Notes: generated by a model not told the origin, from the letters alone. A stretch of DNA of 64,000 nucleotides from Azonexus hydrophilus DSM 23864 (GCF_000429605.1 NZ_AUCE01000013.1:124001-188000); one strand, 5' to 3'; numbered from the stretch's first letter, positions 1 to 10,063 are shown. Numbers and translations are program-made.

Positions 1-809
1 ACGACGCCGTCGAAGCCTGGGCCGAGCAAGTGCCGATCATTGCCTGGGAACTGATGGAAACCTTCTGGCCCGGCCCGCTGACGCTGATCCTGAAGAAGCA
101 GGCCTGGGTGCCCGACGCCGTCACCGGCGGCCAGGACACCGTCGGCCTGCGCGTTCCCGGCCATCCGGTGGCGCTCGAACTGCTGCGCCGGTTTGCCGTC
201 GCCAAAGGTGAGCACGCCGGCATCGCCGCGCCGTCGGCCAACCGCTTTGGCCGTATCAGCCCGACCACCGCCGCCCACGTCGCCGAGGAACTGGGCGAGC
301 GCGTGCCGCTGATCCTCGATGGCGGTCCCTGCGCCGTCGGCATCGAATCGACGATCATCGACTGCTCGCGCGGCGAACCGGTGGTGCTGCGCCCCGGCCA
401 CATCTCGCCGCTGCATCTCGAAGCGGTGCTCGGCCGCGCCCCGGCCATCGAAACCAGCCACGGCGCGCCCCGCGTTTCCGGCTCGCTGGAAGCCCACTAC
501 GCGCCGATCACGCCGCTGCGCGTGGTCACCGGCGAGCGCCTGCTCGACTTCCTCAACGCCCAGCGCCATCGCGGCGGCACTTGCGGCGTGATCAGCCCCA
601 ACCAGCCGCCGCAGGCCGGCATGCCGCACGCCTGGCGGATGCTGCCGGCCGACCCGGTCGGCTATGCCCACGACCTCTACGCCGCGCTGCGCGACATGGA
701 TCACGCCAGTGTCGACCTGATCGTCGTCGAGGCGCTGCCCGGCGGTGCCGAATGGGCGGCCGTCGCCGACCGCCTGCGCCGCGCCGCGGCGGGCGCCGGA
801 CAAATCTGA
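1..809 (+). CDS. Threonylcarbamoyl-AMP synthase, Sua5/YrdC/YwlC family (5' end missing)
   Basis: This is the 3' part of a gene that enters from the left edge; the frame is open from base 3 and stops at 807-809. The family makes threonylcarbamoyl-AMP from threonine, bicarbonate and ATP, the first step of t6A37 modification of ANN-decoding tRNAs in the cytoplasm. Visible family signatures are the IAAPSAN segment, GPCAVGIESTIID, and RPGHIS at the end of the YrdC fold. A linker with HYAP and about 100 further residues follow, typical of the two-domain Sua5 type rather than short TsaC. The true start and any upstream partner lie outside the window. A tRNA gene follows 54 bp downstream, apparently with its own promoter. 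Confidence 0.9.
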   Translation, partial: DAVEAWAEQVPIIAWELMETFWPGPLTLILKKQAWVPDAVTGGQDTVGLRVPGHPVALELLRRFAVAKGEHAGIAAPSANRFGRISPTTAAHVAEELGERVPLILDGGPCAVGIESTIIDCSRGEPVVLRPGHISPLHLEAVLGRAPAIETSHGAPRVSGSLEAHYAPITPLRVVTGERLLDFLNAQRHRGGTCGVISPNQPPQAGMPHAWRMLPADPVGYAHDLYAALRDMDHASVDLIVVEALPGGAEWAAVADRLRRAAAGAGQI

Positions 810-824
810 CTTCCGCGGGCGCTG

Positions 825-853
825 GTGAATTCCGTCCAACGCTAGGCTATAAT
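825..853 (+). promoter_or_regulatory. Promoter of tRNA-Ala
   Basis: A perfect -10 hexamer TATAAT lies at 848-853, nine bases before the mature tRNA. A weak -35-like GTGAAT sits at 825-830 with 17 bp spacing. A GC-rich stretch follows the -10, as is common in stable-RNA promoters. The -10 is certain as sequence; the -35 is a guess. Confidence 0.65.
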
Positions 854-862
854 CCCCGCCAC

Positions 863-938
<76 letters not shown>

Positions 939-952
939 CTCGATTTCACCAA

Positions 953-986
953 GAAGGCCTGTTTCCAAAGGCCTTTTTGCTTTTTT
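953..986 (+). terminator. Rho-independent terminator after tRNA-Ala
   Basis: A 7-bp stem, AAGGCCT at 954-960 with AGGCCTT at 969-975, is followed by five T at 974-978 and another six T at 981-986. It lies 15 bp past the tRNA CCA end. Confidence 0.8.
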
Positions 987-987
987 G

Positions 988-1010
988 GCGTAATCGAAGA
1001 GTGATTACGC
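988..1010. repeat. Short perfect palindrome (REP-like)
   Basis: GCGTAATC at 988-995 and GATTACGC at 1003-1010 form a perfect 8-bp inverted repeat with a 7-nt loop. It sits between the tRNA terminator and the 3' end of the next, oppositely oriented gene. No T tract follows on the minus strand, so it is not an obvious intrinsic terminator for that gene. It resembles dispersed intergenic palindromes, but only one copy was noticed here. Confidence 0.5.
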
Positions 1011-1018
1011 TCCAGCAG

Positions 1019-1549
1019 TTAGGTCACGGCCTTACTGAATTGAGTCGGGCCCATCATCGCATCAGGGAAAAAGCGCTGCAGCCTTTCTGCCATCCCGGAT
1101 ACTCGCTCCGGCGTCGCGTGCTCGGCAATCATCTCAAGCAGCTTGTTGGCGACGGCGATCAATGCTGCTTCGTCCCTTGCCATGCGCAATTTTTCCCGGA
1201 AATGTTCTGCCAGGTGTTTGTCACGTGGCGCCAGCAGGCGCTCGGACAGATCAAACAGATACAGACGTGCCTCGCCCAAAGATGGACGCACAATCTTGAA
1301 TGAGTCGGCTACATGGGTTGCCTGTTCTGGTTCGCGTTGTGCTTCTCGCGCCATTGCCGAACTGGGTGCAATGAAACCCAGTTCGAGCAATCGATCAACC
1401 AGTGGCGCTGCCGAGCCATCGTAAAGCGAAGCCAGCATTTCCCGGGGGCGCGTGCCATCGGCCAGCACGAGTACAGCGCGCTCGCGCAAGCCTAGCGTAC
1501 GACGGCCGGGCTGAAGTTCAGTTTCGCCCAGTGGGGTTTTGGTGAGCAT
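1019..1549 (-). CDS. Uncharacterised protein with helix-rich C-terminal half
   Basis: Function not recognised. The ATG at 1549 gives 176 residues; a TTG at 1579 would add ten. The N-terminal half contains LGLRERAVLVLADG and a segment ending in LLELGFI, resembling the small winged-helix-like module found in many betaproteobacterial proteins that begin with similar RxLGLRER motifs. The C-terminal half is rich in Arg, Glu and Ala and should be mostly alpha-helical. No signal peptide, membrane segment or metal motif is visible. It is convergent with the tRNA gene and stands alone; neither start has a convincing Shine-Dalgarno sequence. Confidence 0.6.
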   Translation of the reverse strand: MLTKTPLGETELQPGRRTLGLRERAVLVLADGTRPREMLASLYDGSAAPLVDRLLELGFIAPSSAMAREAQREPEQATHVADSFKIVRPSLGEARLYLFDLSERLLAPRDKHLAEHFREKLRMARDEAALIAVANKLLEMIAEHATPERVSGMAERLQRFFPDAMMGPTQFSKAVT

Positions 1550-1619
1550 CGACCAAGCGTCAGAAATCCAAAGCCGCAAGTTTCGCCGGTCAGCGTTGCG
1601 GAATGATTAAGCGCTTGTG

Positions 1620-2189
1620 TCAGGCTTGCGGGTCGCTGTTCTTCCTGCCGTCACGTGTCTGGTAATAGCGAACCATACGCCGTCGTTTGGCCTTGACCCG
1701 CCAGTACCAGACCGCGCTGATCACGAAGTAGCTGAGCAGTCCAAAGATCGTTGCCATGATGGCCAGGCCGGTGATCAGGGGCAGGCCGAGTTTGCCGATG
1801 CGTTCCCAGATGCTGATTTCGTGGTCGGCGTCGTCGTGTACCGGTGGTTCGTCCTGCGGCGTGTCGCCGTAAATCCAGCTGCCCAGGCGGTAGGCCGCGT
1901 AATACACGGGGCCGAACGTGACCGGGTTGGTGACCAGGGTGCTGGCTGCGGCCGCCGGTACATTGGCGCGCAGCAGGACGGCGGCGGCAGCGGAGAAAGG
2001 GATCTGGGCGATCGGGATGAGCAGCCCGAAGAAAATGCCGAGTGCCACGCCGAGGGCGACGCCGCGGCGCGACCAGCGCCACAGTTGCGGGTGGGCCAGG
2101 AAGGGGCGTAGCCAGCCGAGCCAGCGATTGGCCATGATCTGTTCCCGGGTCGGGATCAGTGAGCGCAGGCGGCTGGTCGGGCGGGTCAT
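1620..2189 (-). CDS. DUF2062 family membrane protein
   Basis: About 189 residues from the ATG at 2189; a second ATG at 2135, preceded by GGGA, is an alternative start. The segment running from WSRRGVALGVALGIF through PFSAAAAVLLRANVPAAA to TLVTNPVTFGPVYY is the DUF2062 signature. Three hydrophobic stretches (roughly residues 45-65, 70-95 and 140-165) suggest an inner-membrane protein with a basic C-terminal tail containing KAKRRRM. The biochemical role of the family is not established; members often sit near competence or lipid A genes. Here it is flanked by unrelated genes, with no operon partner. Confidence 0.8.
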   Translation of the reverse strand: MTRPTSRLRSLIPTREQIMANRWLGWLRPFLAHPQLWRWSRRGVALGVALGIFFGLLIPIAQIPFSAAAAVLLRANVPAAAASTLVTNPVTFGPVYYAAYRLGSWIYGDTPQDEPPVHDDADHEISIWERIGKLGLPLITGLAIMATIFGLLSYFVISAVWYWRVKAKRRRMVRYYQTRDGRKNSDPQA

Positions 2190-2425
2190 GGCTGGTGGCT
2201 TGTGGGGAGGCTGGTGCAGGGTGAAAGCGCCGAATGATACCGCGTCCCCGTTGCCGAAAGCGCAGTTGCCTGTGTGCTTTTCGGCGGTGCTGTGGCGAAT
2301 GTGCCAATCACTTGCAAGTGCACACGCTTCCCGGAATACTGTGGGCAAGGAGTGCGGCTTGGCAGAGACACTCCCGGCAAGCGGTTTGCTCCGCAAAAAT
2401 AAGAATCCTGATGGAGGAAGACACC

Positions 2426-3010
2426 ATGAACCACCCTGTTCACGTTCGTGCACACAAGCTGTCGCAAAATGCTTCGTTGTGCGTTTCCGGTTTTAACCTG
2501 ATTGCCGCCGATTCCCCGGCAATCGAGGCGATGACTGATTTTTCCCGGGTCAATGTGGTCAGCATCGGCCCCGAAGCTTCGGTGGACGATGCCAATGCGC
2601 GCATGATCTCGCGCGGCGTCCGTTTGCTGATGGTGCTGGGCAAGGACGAGGAAGTCGTCGGCCTGATCACCGCCCGCGACATCCTTGGCGAGAAGCCTTT
2701 GCAGGTGGCGCAGGCGCGCGGTGGCAAGCGCGATGAACTGCATGTGGCCGACCTGATGACGCCGATCGCCAGCATCGACACCCTGTATCTGGAAGATGTG
2801 TTGCGTGCTCGCGTGGCCGATATCCTCGATGCCCTCAAGCAACTCGGGCGTCAGCACGTGCTGGTCGAGGATACCGATCCGTCCACCGGCCTGCCGCGCG
2901 TTCGCGGCCTGTTCTCGGCCACCCAGATCGGTCGTGCGCTCGGTGTGCCGGTGCTGGGCTTCGATCTGCCGCGGACCTTCGCCGAAATCGAGGCGGCGCT
3001 GGTCAACTGA
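2426..3010 (+). CDS. CBS-domain protein
   Basis: The start is fixed by a strong GGAGGAAG at 2413-2420, six bases before the ATG. The 194-residue soluble protein carries CBS-like motifs: an N-terminal repeat ending in [11 protein letters not shown] (about residues 45-93) and a second, longer repeat around residues 105-175 with VADLMTPI and [14 protein letters not shown] pairs usually bind adenine nucleotides and regulate attached or partner proteins, but no catalytic domain is attached. The neighbouring CoA-transferase gene on the same strand starts 80 bp later and may be cotranscribed. The regulated target cannot be told from sequence. Confidence 0.85.
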   Translation: MNHPVHVRAHKLSQNASLCVSGFNLIAADSPAIEAMTDFSRVNVVSIGPEASVDDANARMISRGVRLLMVLGKDEEVVGLITARDILGEKPLQVAQARGGKRDELHVADLMTPIASIDTLYLEDVLRARVADILDALKQLGRQHVLVEDTDPSTGLPRVRGLFSATQIGRALGVPVLGFDLPRTFAEIEAALVN

Positions 3011-3090
3011 CGCCGCATGCGGGTAAACGAGCGTGGCGCAATGCCGCGCTCTGCCCGAACATTGGGGTTTGTCGTTTCCCGGAGAACTCG

Positions 3091-4716
3091 ATGAGCACTG
3101 TGGCGCAATCCCTTTCCCCCGCTGGCAAGATCGTTTCGGCACGCGATGCCGTGGCCCTCATCGGCGATGGCGCGACGGTGGCGACCGGCGGTTTCGTCGG
3201 CATCGGCTTTCCCGAGAACATCGCCGTGGCGCTCGAGCAGCGTTTCCTCGAAACCCGCGAAGGCGATGTGCATGGCCAGGGCGCGCCGCGTGACCTGACG
3301 CTGGTCTATGCCGCCGGCCAGGGCGACGGCAAGGAACGCGGGCTCAACCATCTCGGCCATGACGGCCTGGTTGCCCGCGTCATCGGCGGTCACTGGGGGC
3401 TGGTGCCGCGCCTGCAGGAACTGGCGGTGGCCAACCGCATCGCTGCCTACAACCTGCCGCAGGGCGTGATTTCCCACCTGTTCCGCGACATCGCCGCCGG
3501 CAAGCCGGGAACGATCACGCGCACCGGTCTCGGCACCTTCGTCGATCCGCGTTTCGGCGGCGGCAAGCTGAACGAGCGGACGACCGCCGAACTGGTCCGG
3601 CTGATGGAAATCGACGGCGAGGAATACCTGTTCTACAAGGCCTTCCCGATTCACGTCGGCATCATCCGCGGCACCACCGCCGACCCGGACGGCAACGTGA
3701 CCATGGAAAAGGAGGCGCTGACGCTGGAAGCCCAGGCGATCGCCATGGCCGCGAGGAACTCCGGTGGCATCGTCATCGTCCAGGTTGAGCGCATCGCCGA
3801 ACGCGGCACGCTCAACCCGCGCCAGGTCAAGATTCCCGGCATCCTGGTCGATTGCGTGGTGGTCGCCGAGAAGCCCGAATACCACATGCAGACCTTCGCC
3901 GAGCCGTACAGCCCGGCCTTTGCCGGCGAAATCCGGGTGCCGATGTCGGCGCTGAAGCCGATGCCGATGAGCGAGCGCAAGATCATCGCCCGTCGCGCGG
4001 CGATGGAGCTGACGCCGGGTGCCGTGGTCAATCTCGGCATCGGCATGCCCGAAGGCGTGGCCGACGTCGCTGCCGAGGAGGGCATCGTCGACCTGATGAC
4101 GCTGACCGCCGAACCCGGCGTCATCGGCGGTGTTCCGGCCGGCGGCCTGAACTTCGGCGCCGCCACCAACACGCAGGCGATCATCGACCAGCCCAGCCAG
4201 TTCGACTTCTACGACGGCGGCGGTCTCGACCTCGCTTTCCTCGGGCTGGCCCAGGCCGACCGCGAGGGCAACCTGAATGTCTCCAAGTTCGGCCCGCGAC
4301 TGGCCGGTGCCGGCGGTTTCATCAACATCTCGCAATCGGCGCGCAAGGTCGTCTTCGTCGGCACCTTCACCGCCGGCCGCCTGGAAGTGGCGGTCGACGG
4401 CGGCAAGCTGAAGATTCTCCAGGACGGCTCGGCGGTCAAGTTCGTCGACCAGGTCGAACACCGCACCTTCTCCGGGCCGCAGGCGGTCAAGCGCGGCACG
4501 CCGGTGCTCTACATCACCGAGCGCTGCGTCTTCGAACTGACCGCGGCCGGGCTGGTGCTGACCGAAATCGCGCCGGGCGTTGACCTGCAGCACGACATCC
4601 TGGCGCGCATGGATTTCGCGCCCTTGATGCCGACTGCGCCCCGGCTCATGGACGCGCGTATCTTCGTCGATGCGCCGATGCATCTGCGGCCGGACATCCT
4701 GGCCGGACAGGCCTGA
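3091..4716 (+). CDS. Acyl-CoA:acetate/3-ketoacid CoA-transferase (YdiF/propionate CoA-transferase type)
   Basis: A 541-residue protein with fused alpha and beta CoA-transferase halves, moving CoA between short acyl groups and acetate. The first half contains [11 protein letters not shown] at about residue 33; the second begins with [10 protein letters not shown] and has NLGIGMPEG at about 314. The catalytic glutamate is Glu341 in [14 protein letters not shown], the position that forms the glutamyl-CoA thioester in this family. The final glycine-rich and hydrophobic features such as [12 protein letters not shown] are also typical. The start ATG has GGAGAA upstream. Substrate range cannot be read from sequence; a role in propionate or polyhydroxyalkanoate-linked metabolism is an inference. 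Confidence 0.9.
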   Translation: MSTVAQSLSPAGKIVSARDAVALIGDGATVATGGFVGIGFPENIAVALEQRFLETREGDVHGQGAPRDLTLVYAAGQGDGKERGLNHLGHDGLVARVIGGHWGLVPRLQELAVANRIAAYNLPQGVISHLFRDIAAGKPGTITRTGLGTFVDPRFGGGKLNERTTAELVRLMEIDGEEYLFYKAFPIHVGIIRGTTADPDGNVTMEKEALTLEAQAIAMAARNSGGIVIVQVERIAERGTLNPRQVKIPGILVDCVVVAEKPEYHMQTFAEPYSPAFAGEIRVPMSALKPMPMSERKIIARRAAMELTPGAVVNLGIGMPEGVADVAAEEGIVDLMTLTAEPGVIGGVPAGGLNFGAATNTQAIIDQPSQFDFYDGGGLDLAFLGLAQADREGNLNVSKFGPRLAGAGGFINISQSARKVVFVGTFTAGRLEVAVDGGKLKILQDGSAVKFVDQVEHRTFSGPQAVKRGTPVLYITERCVFELTAAGLVLTEIAPGVDLQHDILARMDFAPLMPTAPRLMDARIFVDAPMHLRPDILAGQA

Positions 4717-4718
4717 TT

Positions 4719-7700
4719 TCAGTCCGTTGTATCGCTGCCGTCTGTTGCCTGATGGCGGCTACCCTGACGTCGTGATGTCGGCGGCAGCCCCCAGGTCAGC
4801 GTGTAAAACACGTCCAGTGCATTGTCGCTGCCGGCCCGCCCGATCAGCGTGATCTGGCGGGTCAGTTCGATCGACAGTTTGACGATGCTCTCGGCCGTGC
4901 CCAGCGACTGCTCATAACTCAGGGTGGCCGACGACGACAGGCGTTTGCCAATGCTGAGGATCTGGTTGCCCGTCGTTGCGCCGGTGTCGACACCGGCAGC
5001 AACGACGCGGCTGCCCGGCTGACGGCCGCCGCTGCCGTCGAGATTGCCCTGGCGAACGCCGAATTCGTCGATGCCGAACGTGCGTTTCAGTTGCTGGACG
5101 AGGTTGCCCGAGTCGTTGCCGAGCAAGCCGCCGGCCGCCGACAGCAGCAGGCTGGCGTCGCCGGCACTCATGCTGTCCTGGCCATGGCCGAGGATCAGCC
5201 AGGACAGCTTTTCCGGGTCCGGCAGGTCCGGGTCCGAGATCAGGCGTACCACCGGTCGCTGCGCCGTGCCGGAAAGCTGGACGCCGGGTTCGACGGCCAG
5301 GCCTTTACGCACGGCGCGCACGTCGAGCGCCGGGTTGTCGGGCAGCCCCTGGAAAGTCAGGATGCCGCGGGTGATCTCCAGCCGTTGGCCGTAGGCCTCG
5401 AAGCGGCCGTCGCGGGTGCGGATCGTGCCGGTGGCCCGGGGCAGATCGCGACCGCTGGCGCTCAGCCGGACCTGACCGGCCAGCCGGGTACTCAGGCCGG
5501 CGCCTTCGAACAGGAAATGGCGGCCGAGATCGGTCTGCACATCGAGTGCCAGGTTCGGGCGCAGGCCCGGCGACGGCTGGTTGCCCGGGCGATGGATGAC
5601 GACGTCGTCGGACAGTCGCGGGGCGCCGGCCGGTGCCAGTTGCCAGTAGGCGCCGTCGATGGCGAGGCGGCCGTCGATGCCGAGCGCGGCGTCCTGCCAG
5701 CGCAATTTTCCTTCGCCGGACAGGCTGACCCACTGGTCCTGGCGTTGCCAGACACCAACGCGGTCGAGGCGGACGGTCAGCGCCGCCTGGCCGTCGCCCT
5801 GTCCGGGGGCGACGCGCAGCTCGCCGGAAACATCGAGTCGTCCCGGTCCTTCCAGGCTGCCGGCCTGATCGCCGAGCGCCAGGCGCAACGGCCGGGGCGC
5901 GCGCTGGCGGGCGCTGCTGAAACTGAGCCGGCGGATGCTCAGCAGATTGTCGGCGATGTCGGCGGCCAGCTCGCCGTCGACCAGCGCCAGGCCCTGGGCC
6001 GGCAGGCGCAGGCTGAGCGCCTGGCCGTTCAGGGTGCCGGCCAGCGCCGGTCGGGCCGGGCTGCCGGCAAGCTGCAGGCGAGCGTCGATGCGGCCGCCGG
6101 TTTGCCAGTCCTCGCCGAGCAGTTCGCCGAGCCAGCCGAGGTCGGCAATTTCGGCCGTGGCCTGGCCCTGCCAGGGCGCGCTGGCGGCCAGTTGCCAGGG
6201 GCCGTCCACGCCGGCGGTCAAGCCGGCCTGGACCCGTCCGATTCGCGAGCCGCTGGCCTGCAGGTCAAGTTTGAGCGCTTTACGGTCGGCGTTGGCCTGG
6301 ATCGTGGCCTGCCAGTCGAGCGGCTCGCCGGCCAGTTGCAGGGGGCCGACCGACCAGCCGTCGGCGCTTGCCCGCAGCGCGGCCGGGCTGCGCAGGCGCA
6401 GGTTGCGGGCGGCACTGTCGGCAAGCAGCGAGAGTTGCGTCAGCATGCCTTGCCAGCGACCGTCCTGCTCGCTGCCGTCGACCTGCAGTTGCAGGCGTTC
6501 GCCAGCGGCCAGGCGACCGTCGATGGCAATTTGATGCTGGCGCCGGCTGCCGTCGCCACGGATGGTCAGCGGCGCGAACAGGCGCTGGCCGGCGCCGGAT
6601 TCGAGGCGCTGCAACGTCAGCCCGAGTTGCAGCGGCGCATCGGCAGCTTCCGCCAGGCTGGCCGATAGATGCACGCCGTCGGCGCGGAAAACGCCGGGCA
6701 GGCCGATGCGGCCGGCGCGCAATTCGCCGTCGACCAGCGGTCGGGCGAGGCTGCCGCTCAAGTTCAGGTCGGCCTTCAGGTCGCCTTCGGCGCCGAGGGC
6801 GCCTAGGCGAGGCGCGTCGATGGCGAGCTGCAGGCGCTGGCCGGGGGCGCCGAAACCGCCTTTGGCGGTCAGGTGGTTGCCGGCCAGCGCCAGGTTCAGG
6901 TCGATGCCGCTGAGCGTCGGCCAGTCCACCTGCAATTCGCCCTGGCCAGCCAGCGGCTGGCCGCGAAACTGGCTGTCGCCGAGGGCAAAGCTGGCGTCGA
7001 CGACGGGTTTCGGCTGCAGTCGTCCCTTGGCCTGCAGCCTGGCGTTGATACGCGCGCTCGGCAGTTCGGCAAAGCGGGCGGGGTCGAATTCCTGCAGCCG
7101 GGCGTCGACCGTGAATGCCTGCTCGACCAGTTGCAGACTGCCGGCGGCAAGCAGGCGGGCCTGGCCGGCGGCGATTTCGATGTCCGTCAGGGTCAGGATA
7201 TCGGCGGCGTGTTGTGCGGTGCCGCGTAAGGTGAAGCGGCGGTCGCGCAGGTCGACGCGGATGTCCTGGCGTTGCTGGCCGATTGTCGCGCTCAGCTGGC
7301 CGTCCAGCCGGGTCGGCCGCAAGCTGCTGTGCAGGCGGGTGGCGTCGAGCTGACGGACGGCGAGTTCCAGTTGCAGCGCGCCGTCGTCAAGTTCGCCCTG
7401 CCAGACGCCGCGTCCGGAAAGTTCGCCGCCGCCCAGGCGGGCCTGCAGTTCGGGAAACGCCAGTTGTCCGTCCAGCCAGGTGGCTTGCCCCTGCAGGCGC
7501 TCGATCGGCAATCCCGGTCGGTCGAGCGGCGCGGCTTGGCGGTTGCTCAGGTCGAAGCGGGCACTTACCCCACCGGCCGCCGGCGTCACCTTGAGATCGA
7601 GGTCGAGGCGGGCGTCGGGCAGCCCGTCGCGCCAGGCCGCCGGGTCGATGTTGGCGAGCTTGATGTCGGCCTCGACCAGCGGCATCGCCGCGAACGGGTG

Positions 7701-8387
7701 CAGGCTGACCAAGGCATTGCCTTCGATGCCGGCGCGGGCGTCGAGCTTGACGGTGAAGCCGGCCAGCGGCCCCGCCGCTTGAAACGCCAGCGCCAGTGGT
7801 TTGTCTTCCAGTTGCCCCTGGATCTCGCCGCTGGCCTCGAGCGGGAAGGGGGCCTGGCCGTCGATCTGCACTTGGCCGCGCACGGCGACATCGCCGCTGT
7901 GCAGGCGCAGGTCGTCGATGCGATGGTGGCGGCCGTCGCTGTCGATCCGCGCCGCCAGGTCGCGGGCGATTTCCTGCTCGCCGTAGTGCAGGCGGGCAAT
8001 GCGCAATTCCCCGAGATGGATGGCCAGCGGCAGTTGCAGGTCGGCCGGCTCGACGCTCGGGGTGTCGCTGGCCGGGGTCGTGATGTGCAGGCTGGTCGCG
8101 CTCAGGGACTCGATCTGCAGGCGCTGCAGCAGCAGGGCGCCGGGTGTCCAGGCCAGCGCGAGGTCGGTGGCGACGATGTGGGTGTCGCCATCCTGCCAAC
8201 GCAGTTCGCCGATCGTGAGCGGGCCGCCGAGACGCCCGTCAGCCTGCTCGACCAGCAGGCGATTGCCGCTCAGCGTGCCGGCCAGACTCAGGGCGAATTG
8301 CAGTCCGCTGCCGGTACTGACCAGCCAGTAGGCAGCGGTGCCGATGGCCAGGAGCAGGGAGAGGAGGAGCGTAACGAGGCGGCGCAT
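4719..8387 (-). CDS. tamB: Translocation and assembly module protein TamB (DUF490)
   Basis: A 1222-residue protein, the usual TamB length. It begins with an uncleaved membrane anchor (about residues 3-24, rich in Leu) and continues as a long, low-complexity beta-rich region expected to form the periplasm-spanning groove. The C-terminal 300 residues hold the DUF490/TamB domain, with segments like GRFEAYGQRLEITRG and DPDLPDPEKLSWLILG and the terminal ALDVFYTLTWGLPP. TamB works with TamA and is implicated in outer-membrane protein insertion and in anterograde phospholipid transport. tamA ends two bases upstream, so the pair is surely one operon. It converges on the CoA-transferase gene with a 2-bp gap. 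Confidence 0.95.
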   Translation of the reverse strand: MRRLVTLLLSLLLAIGTAAYWLVSTGSGLQFALSLAGTLSGNRLLVEQADGRLGGPLTIGELRWQDGDTHIVATDLALAWTPGALLLQRLQIESLSATSLHITTPASDTPSVEPADLQLPLAIHLGELRIARLHYGEQEIARDLAARIDSDGRHHRIDDLRLHSGDVAVRGQVQIDGQAPFPLEASGEIQGQLEDKPLALAFQAAGPLAGFTVKLDARAGIEGNALVSLHPFAAMPLVEADIKLANIDPAAWRDGLPDARLDLDLKVTPAAGGVSARFDLSNRQAAPLDRPGLPIERLQGQATWLDGQLAFPELQARLGGGELSGRGVWQGELDDGALQLELAVRQLDATRLHSSLRPTRLDGQLSATIGQQRQDIRVDLRDRRFTLRGTAQHAADILTLTDIEIAAGQARLLAAGSLQLVEQAFTVDARLQEFDPARFAELPSARINARLQAKGRLQPKPVVDASFALGDSQFRGQPLAGQGELQVDWPTLSGIDLNLALAGNHLTAKGGFGAPGQRLQLAIDAPRLGALGAEGDLKADLNLSGSLARPLVDGELRAGRIGLPGVFRADGVHLSASLAEAADAPLQLGLTLQRLESGAGQRLFAPLTIRGDGSRRQHQIAIDGRLAAGERLQLQVDGSEQDGRWQGMLTQLSLLADSAARNLRLRSPAALRASADGWSVGPLQLAGEPLDWQATIQANADRKALKLDLQASGSRIGRVQAGLTAGVDGPWQLAASAPWQGQATAEIADLGWLGELLGEDWQTGGRIDARLQLAGSPARPALAGTLNGQALSLRLPAQGLALVDGELAADIADNLLSIRRLSFSSARQRAPRPLRLALGDQAGSLEGPGRLDVSGELRVAPGQGDGQAALTVRLDRVGVWQRQDQWVSLSGEGKLRWQDAALGIDGRLAIDGAYWQLAPAGAPRLSDDVVIHRPGNQPSPGLRPNLALDVQTDLGRHFLFEGAGLSTRLAGQVRLSASGRDLPRATGTIRTRDGRFEAYGQRLEITRGILTFQGLPDNPALDVRAVRKGLAVEPGVQLSGTAQRPVVRLISDPDLPDPEKLSWLILGHGQDSMSAGDASLLLSAAGGLLGNDSGNLVQQLKRTFGIDEFGVRQGNLDGSGGRQPGSRVVAAGVDTGATTGNQILSIGKRLSSSATLSYEQSLGTAESIVKLSIELTRQITLIGRAGSDNALDVFYTLTWGLPPTSRRQGSRHQATDGSDTTD

Positions 8388-8389
8388 AG

Positions 8390-10063
8390 TTAGAACGGGA
8401 TGGCCAGCGAGAAATGCAGTTGCAGGCGACCTTCGCGTTCGCCGTAGGCGAGGTCGGCGCCGATCGGGCCGGCCGGGCTGCGCCAGCGTACGCCGAGGCC
8501 GTAGCCGGTGGCGAGGCGGATGTCCTTGAGTCCATCGACGGCGTCACCGGCATCGACAAACAGCGCCAGGCCCCAGTCGTCGTTCAGCCAGTGCGTGTAC
8601 TCGGCGCTGGCCACCGCCAGGTAACGACCGCCGACGGTGGCTTCGCCTTCCTTGATGCCCAGGCTCTGATAGGCGTAACCGCGGACCGAACCGGTGCCGC
8701 CGGCGCGGAACAGGTAATCCTGCGGAATGCGCAGGCGCGAATCGGCGAAGGTCCGCCCCAGTTCGCCGCGCAGGGCCAGGGTGTCGCGGGGGCCAACCGG
8801 CAGGTAGTGCTGGATGCGCCCGTGCAGGCGGACGAAATTCTGGTCCGACAACGCCGCCTTGGCGCCACCGCCGACGCTCAACTGGAGTACCGTGCCAGCG
8901 CGTGGGTCGAGCAGGTTGTCGATCTGGCGCCAGGTCCACATGGCGTTGGGCACCAGCGCCCGGCTGGTGATGTCGACACTGCCGTCGGGCCAGCGGGTTT
9001 CGCGCTGCCAGTTCAGCGACAGGCGCTGCTCCACGCTGCCGCGTTGTTGCACGCTCTGGATGCCGAGTCCATAACGTTCGGTGCGCAGACTCTCGATGTC
9101 GCTGGCTTCGCGGACAAAGCCGATGCTGTGCCGGCGTTGTTTGTCGTCGGGCGGCAGGATCACGTCGCTGTAGAAGGTCTGCCGCTTCTGTTCGAGACGC
9201 AGGCCGGTATCGAATTCCCAGGCCTGGCCGAAGAGGTCGGGCGTGTTGTAGTTGGCCTCGACCCGGGCGCCGGTATTGGAGCTGGCGCCGATACCGAAGC
9301 CGGCGCGATGACCGGGGCGCTCGCGCATCCGCAGGCGGACCGGGGCGACGGCGTTGCCGTCGGCGTCGATCTGGGCGGCGGCAGTATCGAGTTCGGCACG
9401 GACGCTGGCGAAGTACGGCGTCGATTGCAGGATGCCGGTCAGGGTCTGCAGGTCGGCTGCCCGGTAAGGTTCTCCCGGCCGGACCTGGCGGTTGTAGCGG
9501 GCGACCAGTTCCGGCGTGTAGCGGTGCAGGCCGCTGAATTCCAGTTCGCCGTAGCGGTAGCGCGGGCCGGCATCGTAGCGGGCGCTGAGGGTGGCGCGTG
9601 CTGCCTCGGCATCAATGTCGGCGCGGCTGTCGACCAGTCGGGCGTCAGCGTGTTCGTTGGCCAGCAGTTCGGCCAGTACCTGTTGCTTGGCGGTATTCCA
9701 GTCTTCCTGGCGGAAGGGCTGGCCGGCCGGCAGGCGCCAGCCGCTTATCAGTGCCTGGCGACGTTCCTTGTCGATAGGACCATCGACGTTCAGGTCGACA
9801 CGCTCGATCAGTGTCCGCGGCCCCGGATCGACACGCAGTTGCAGTCCGTCGTGGTCGACGATATCGATGTTCGGCGAGAAATAGCCTTCGGTGGCGAGAA
9901 TGTCACGCGCCTGGGCCTGCAGCCGCTGAGGGCCGGCTTCTGCCTGCAGAAAAGGCGACAGGCGGCTGGCCAGCGCTGCCGGTGCCTCGATCCGCAACTG
10001 CGCTGTGGCTGGCAGGGCCAGGCAGGCGAGCAGCAGGGGCAGGGCAAGGCGGAGGCTGCGCAT
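8390..10063 (-). CDS. tamA: Outer-membrane assembly factor TamA (Omp85 family)
   Basis: 557 residues. A cleavable signal peptide is visible (MRSLRLALPLLLACLALPATA). POTRA-like domains occupy roughly residues 25-250, and a 16-strand Omp85 barrel follows. The barrel has the characteristic lid-loop motif GGTGSVRGYAYQSLG (compare VRGY/F in Omp85) and ends in a terminal beta strand finishing with phenylalanine (SLAIPF), the outer-membrane sorting signal. The ATG at 10063 overlaps the stop of the upstream membrane-protein gene (TGATG), indicating translational coupling, and tamB follows after two bases. Confidence 0.95.
   Translation of the reverse strand: MRSLRLALPLLLACLALPATAQLRIEAPAALASRLSPFLQAEAGPQRLQAQARDILATEGYFSPNIDIVDHDGLQLRVDPGPRTLIERVDLNVDGPIDKERRQALISGWRLPAGQPFRQEDWNTAKQQVLAELLANEHADARLVDSRADIDAEAARATLSARYDAGPRYRYGELEFSGLHRYTPELVARYNRQVRPGEPYRAADLQTLTGILQSTPYFASVRAELDTAAAQIDADGNAVAPVRLRMRERPGHRAGFGIGASSNTGARVEANYNTPDLFGQAWEFDTGLRLEQKRQTFYSDVILPPDDKQRRHSIGFVREASDIESLRTERYGLGIQSVQQRGSVEQRLSLNWQRETRWPDGSVDITSRALVPNAMWTWRQIDNLLDPRAGTVLQLSVGGGAKAALSDQNFVRLHGRIQHYLPVGPRDTLALRGELGRTFADSRLRIPQDYLFRAGGTGSVRGYAYQSLGIKEGEATVGGRYLAVASAEYTHWLNDDWGLALFVDAGDAVDGLKDIRLATGYGLGVRWRSPAGPIGADLAYGEREGRLQLHFSLAIPF

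Noticed and set aside
2851-4683. 610-codon open frame antisense to the CoA-transferase gene
   Set aside because: It mirrors the coding pattern of the CoA-transferase and has no recognisable family.
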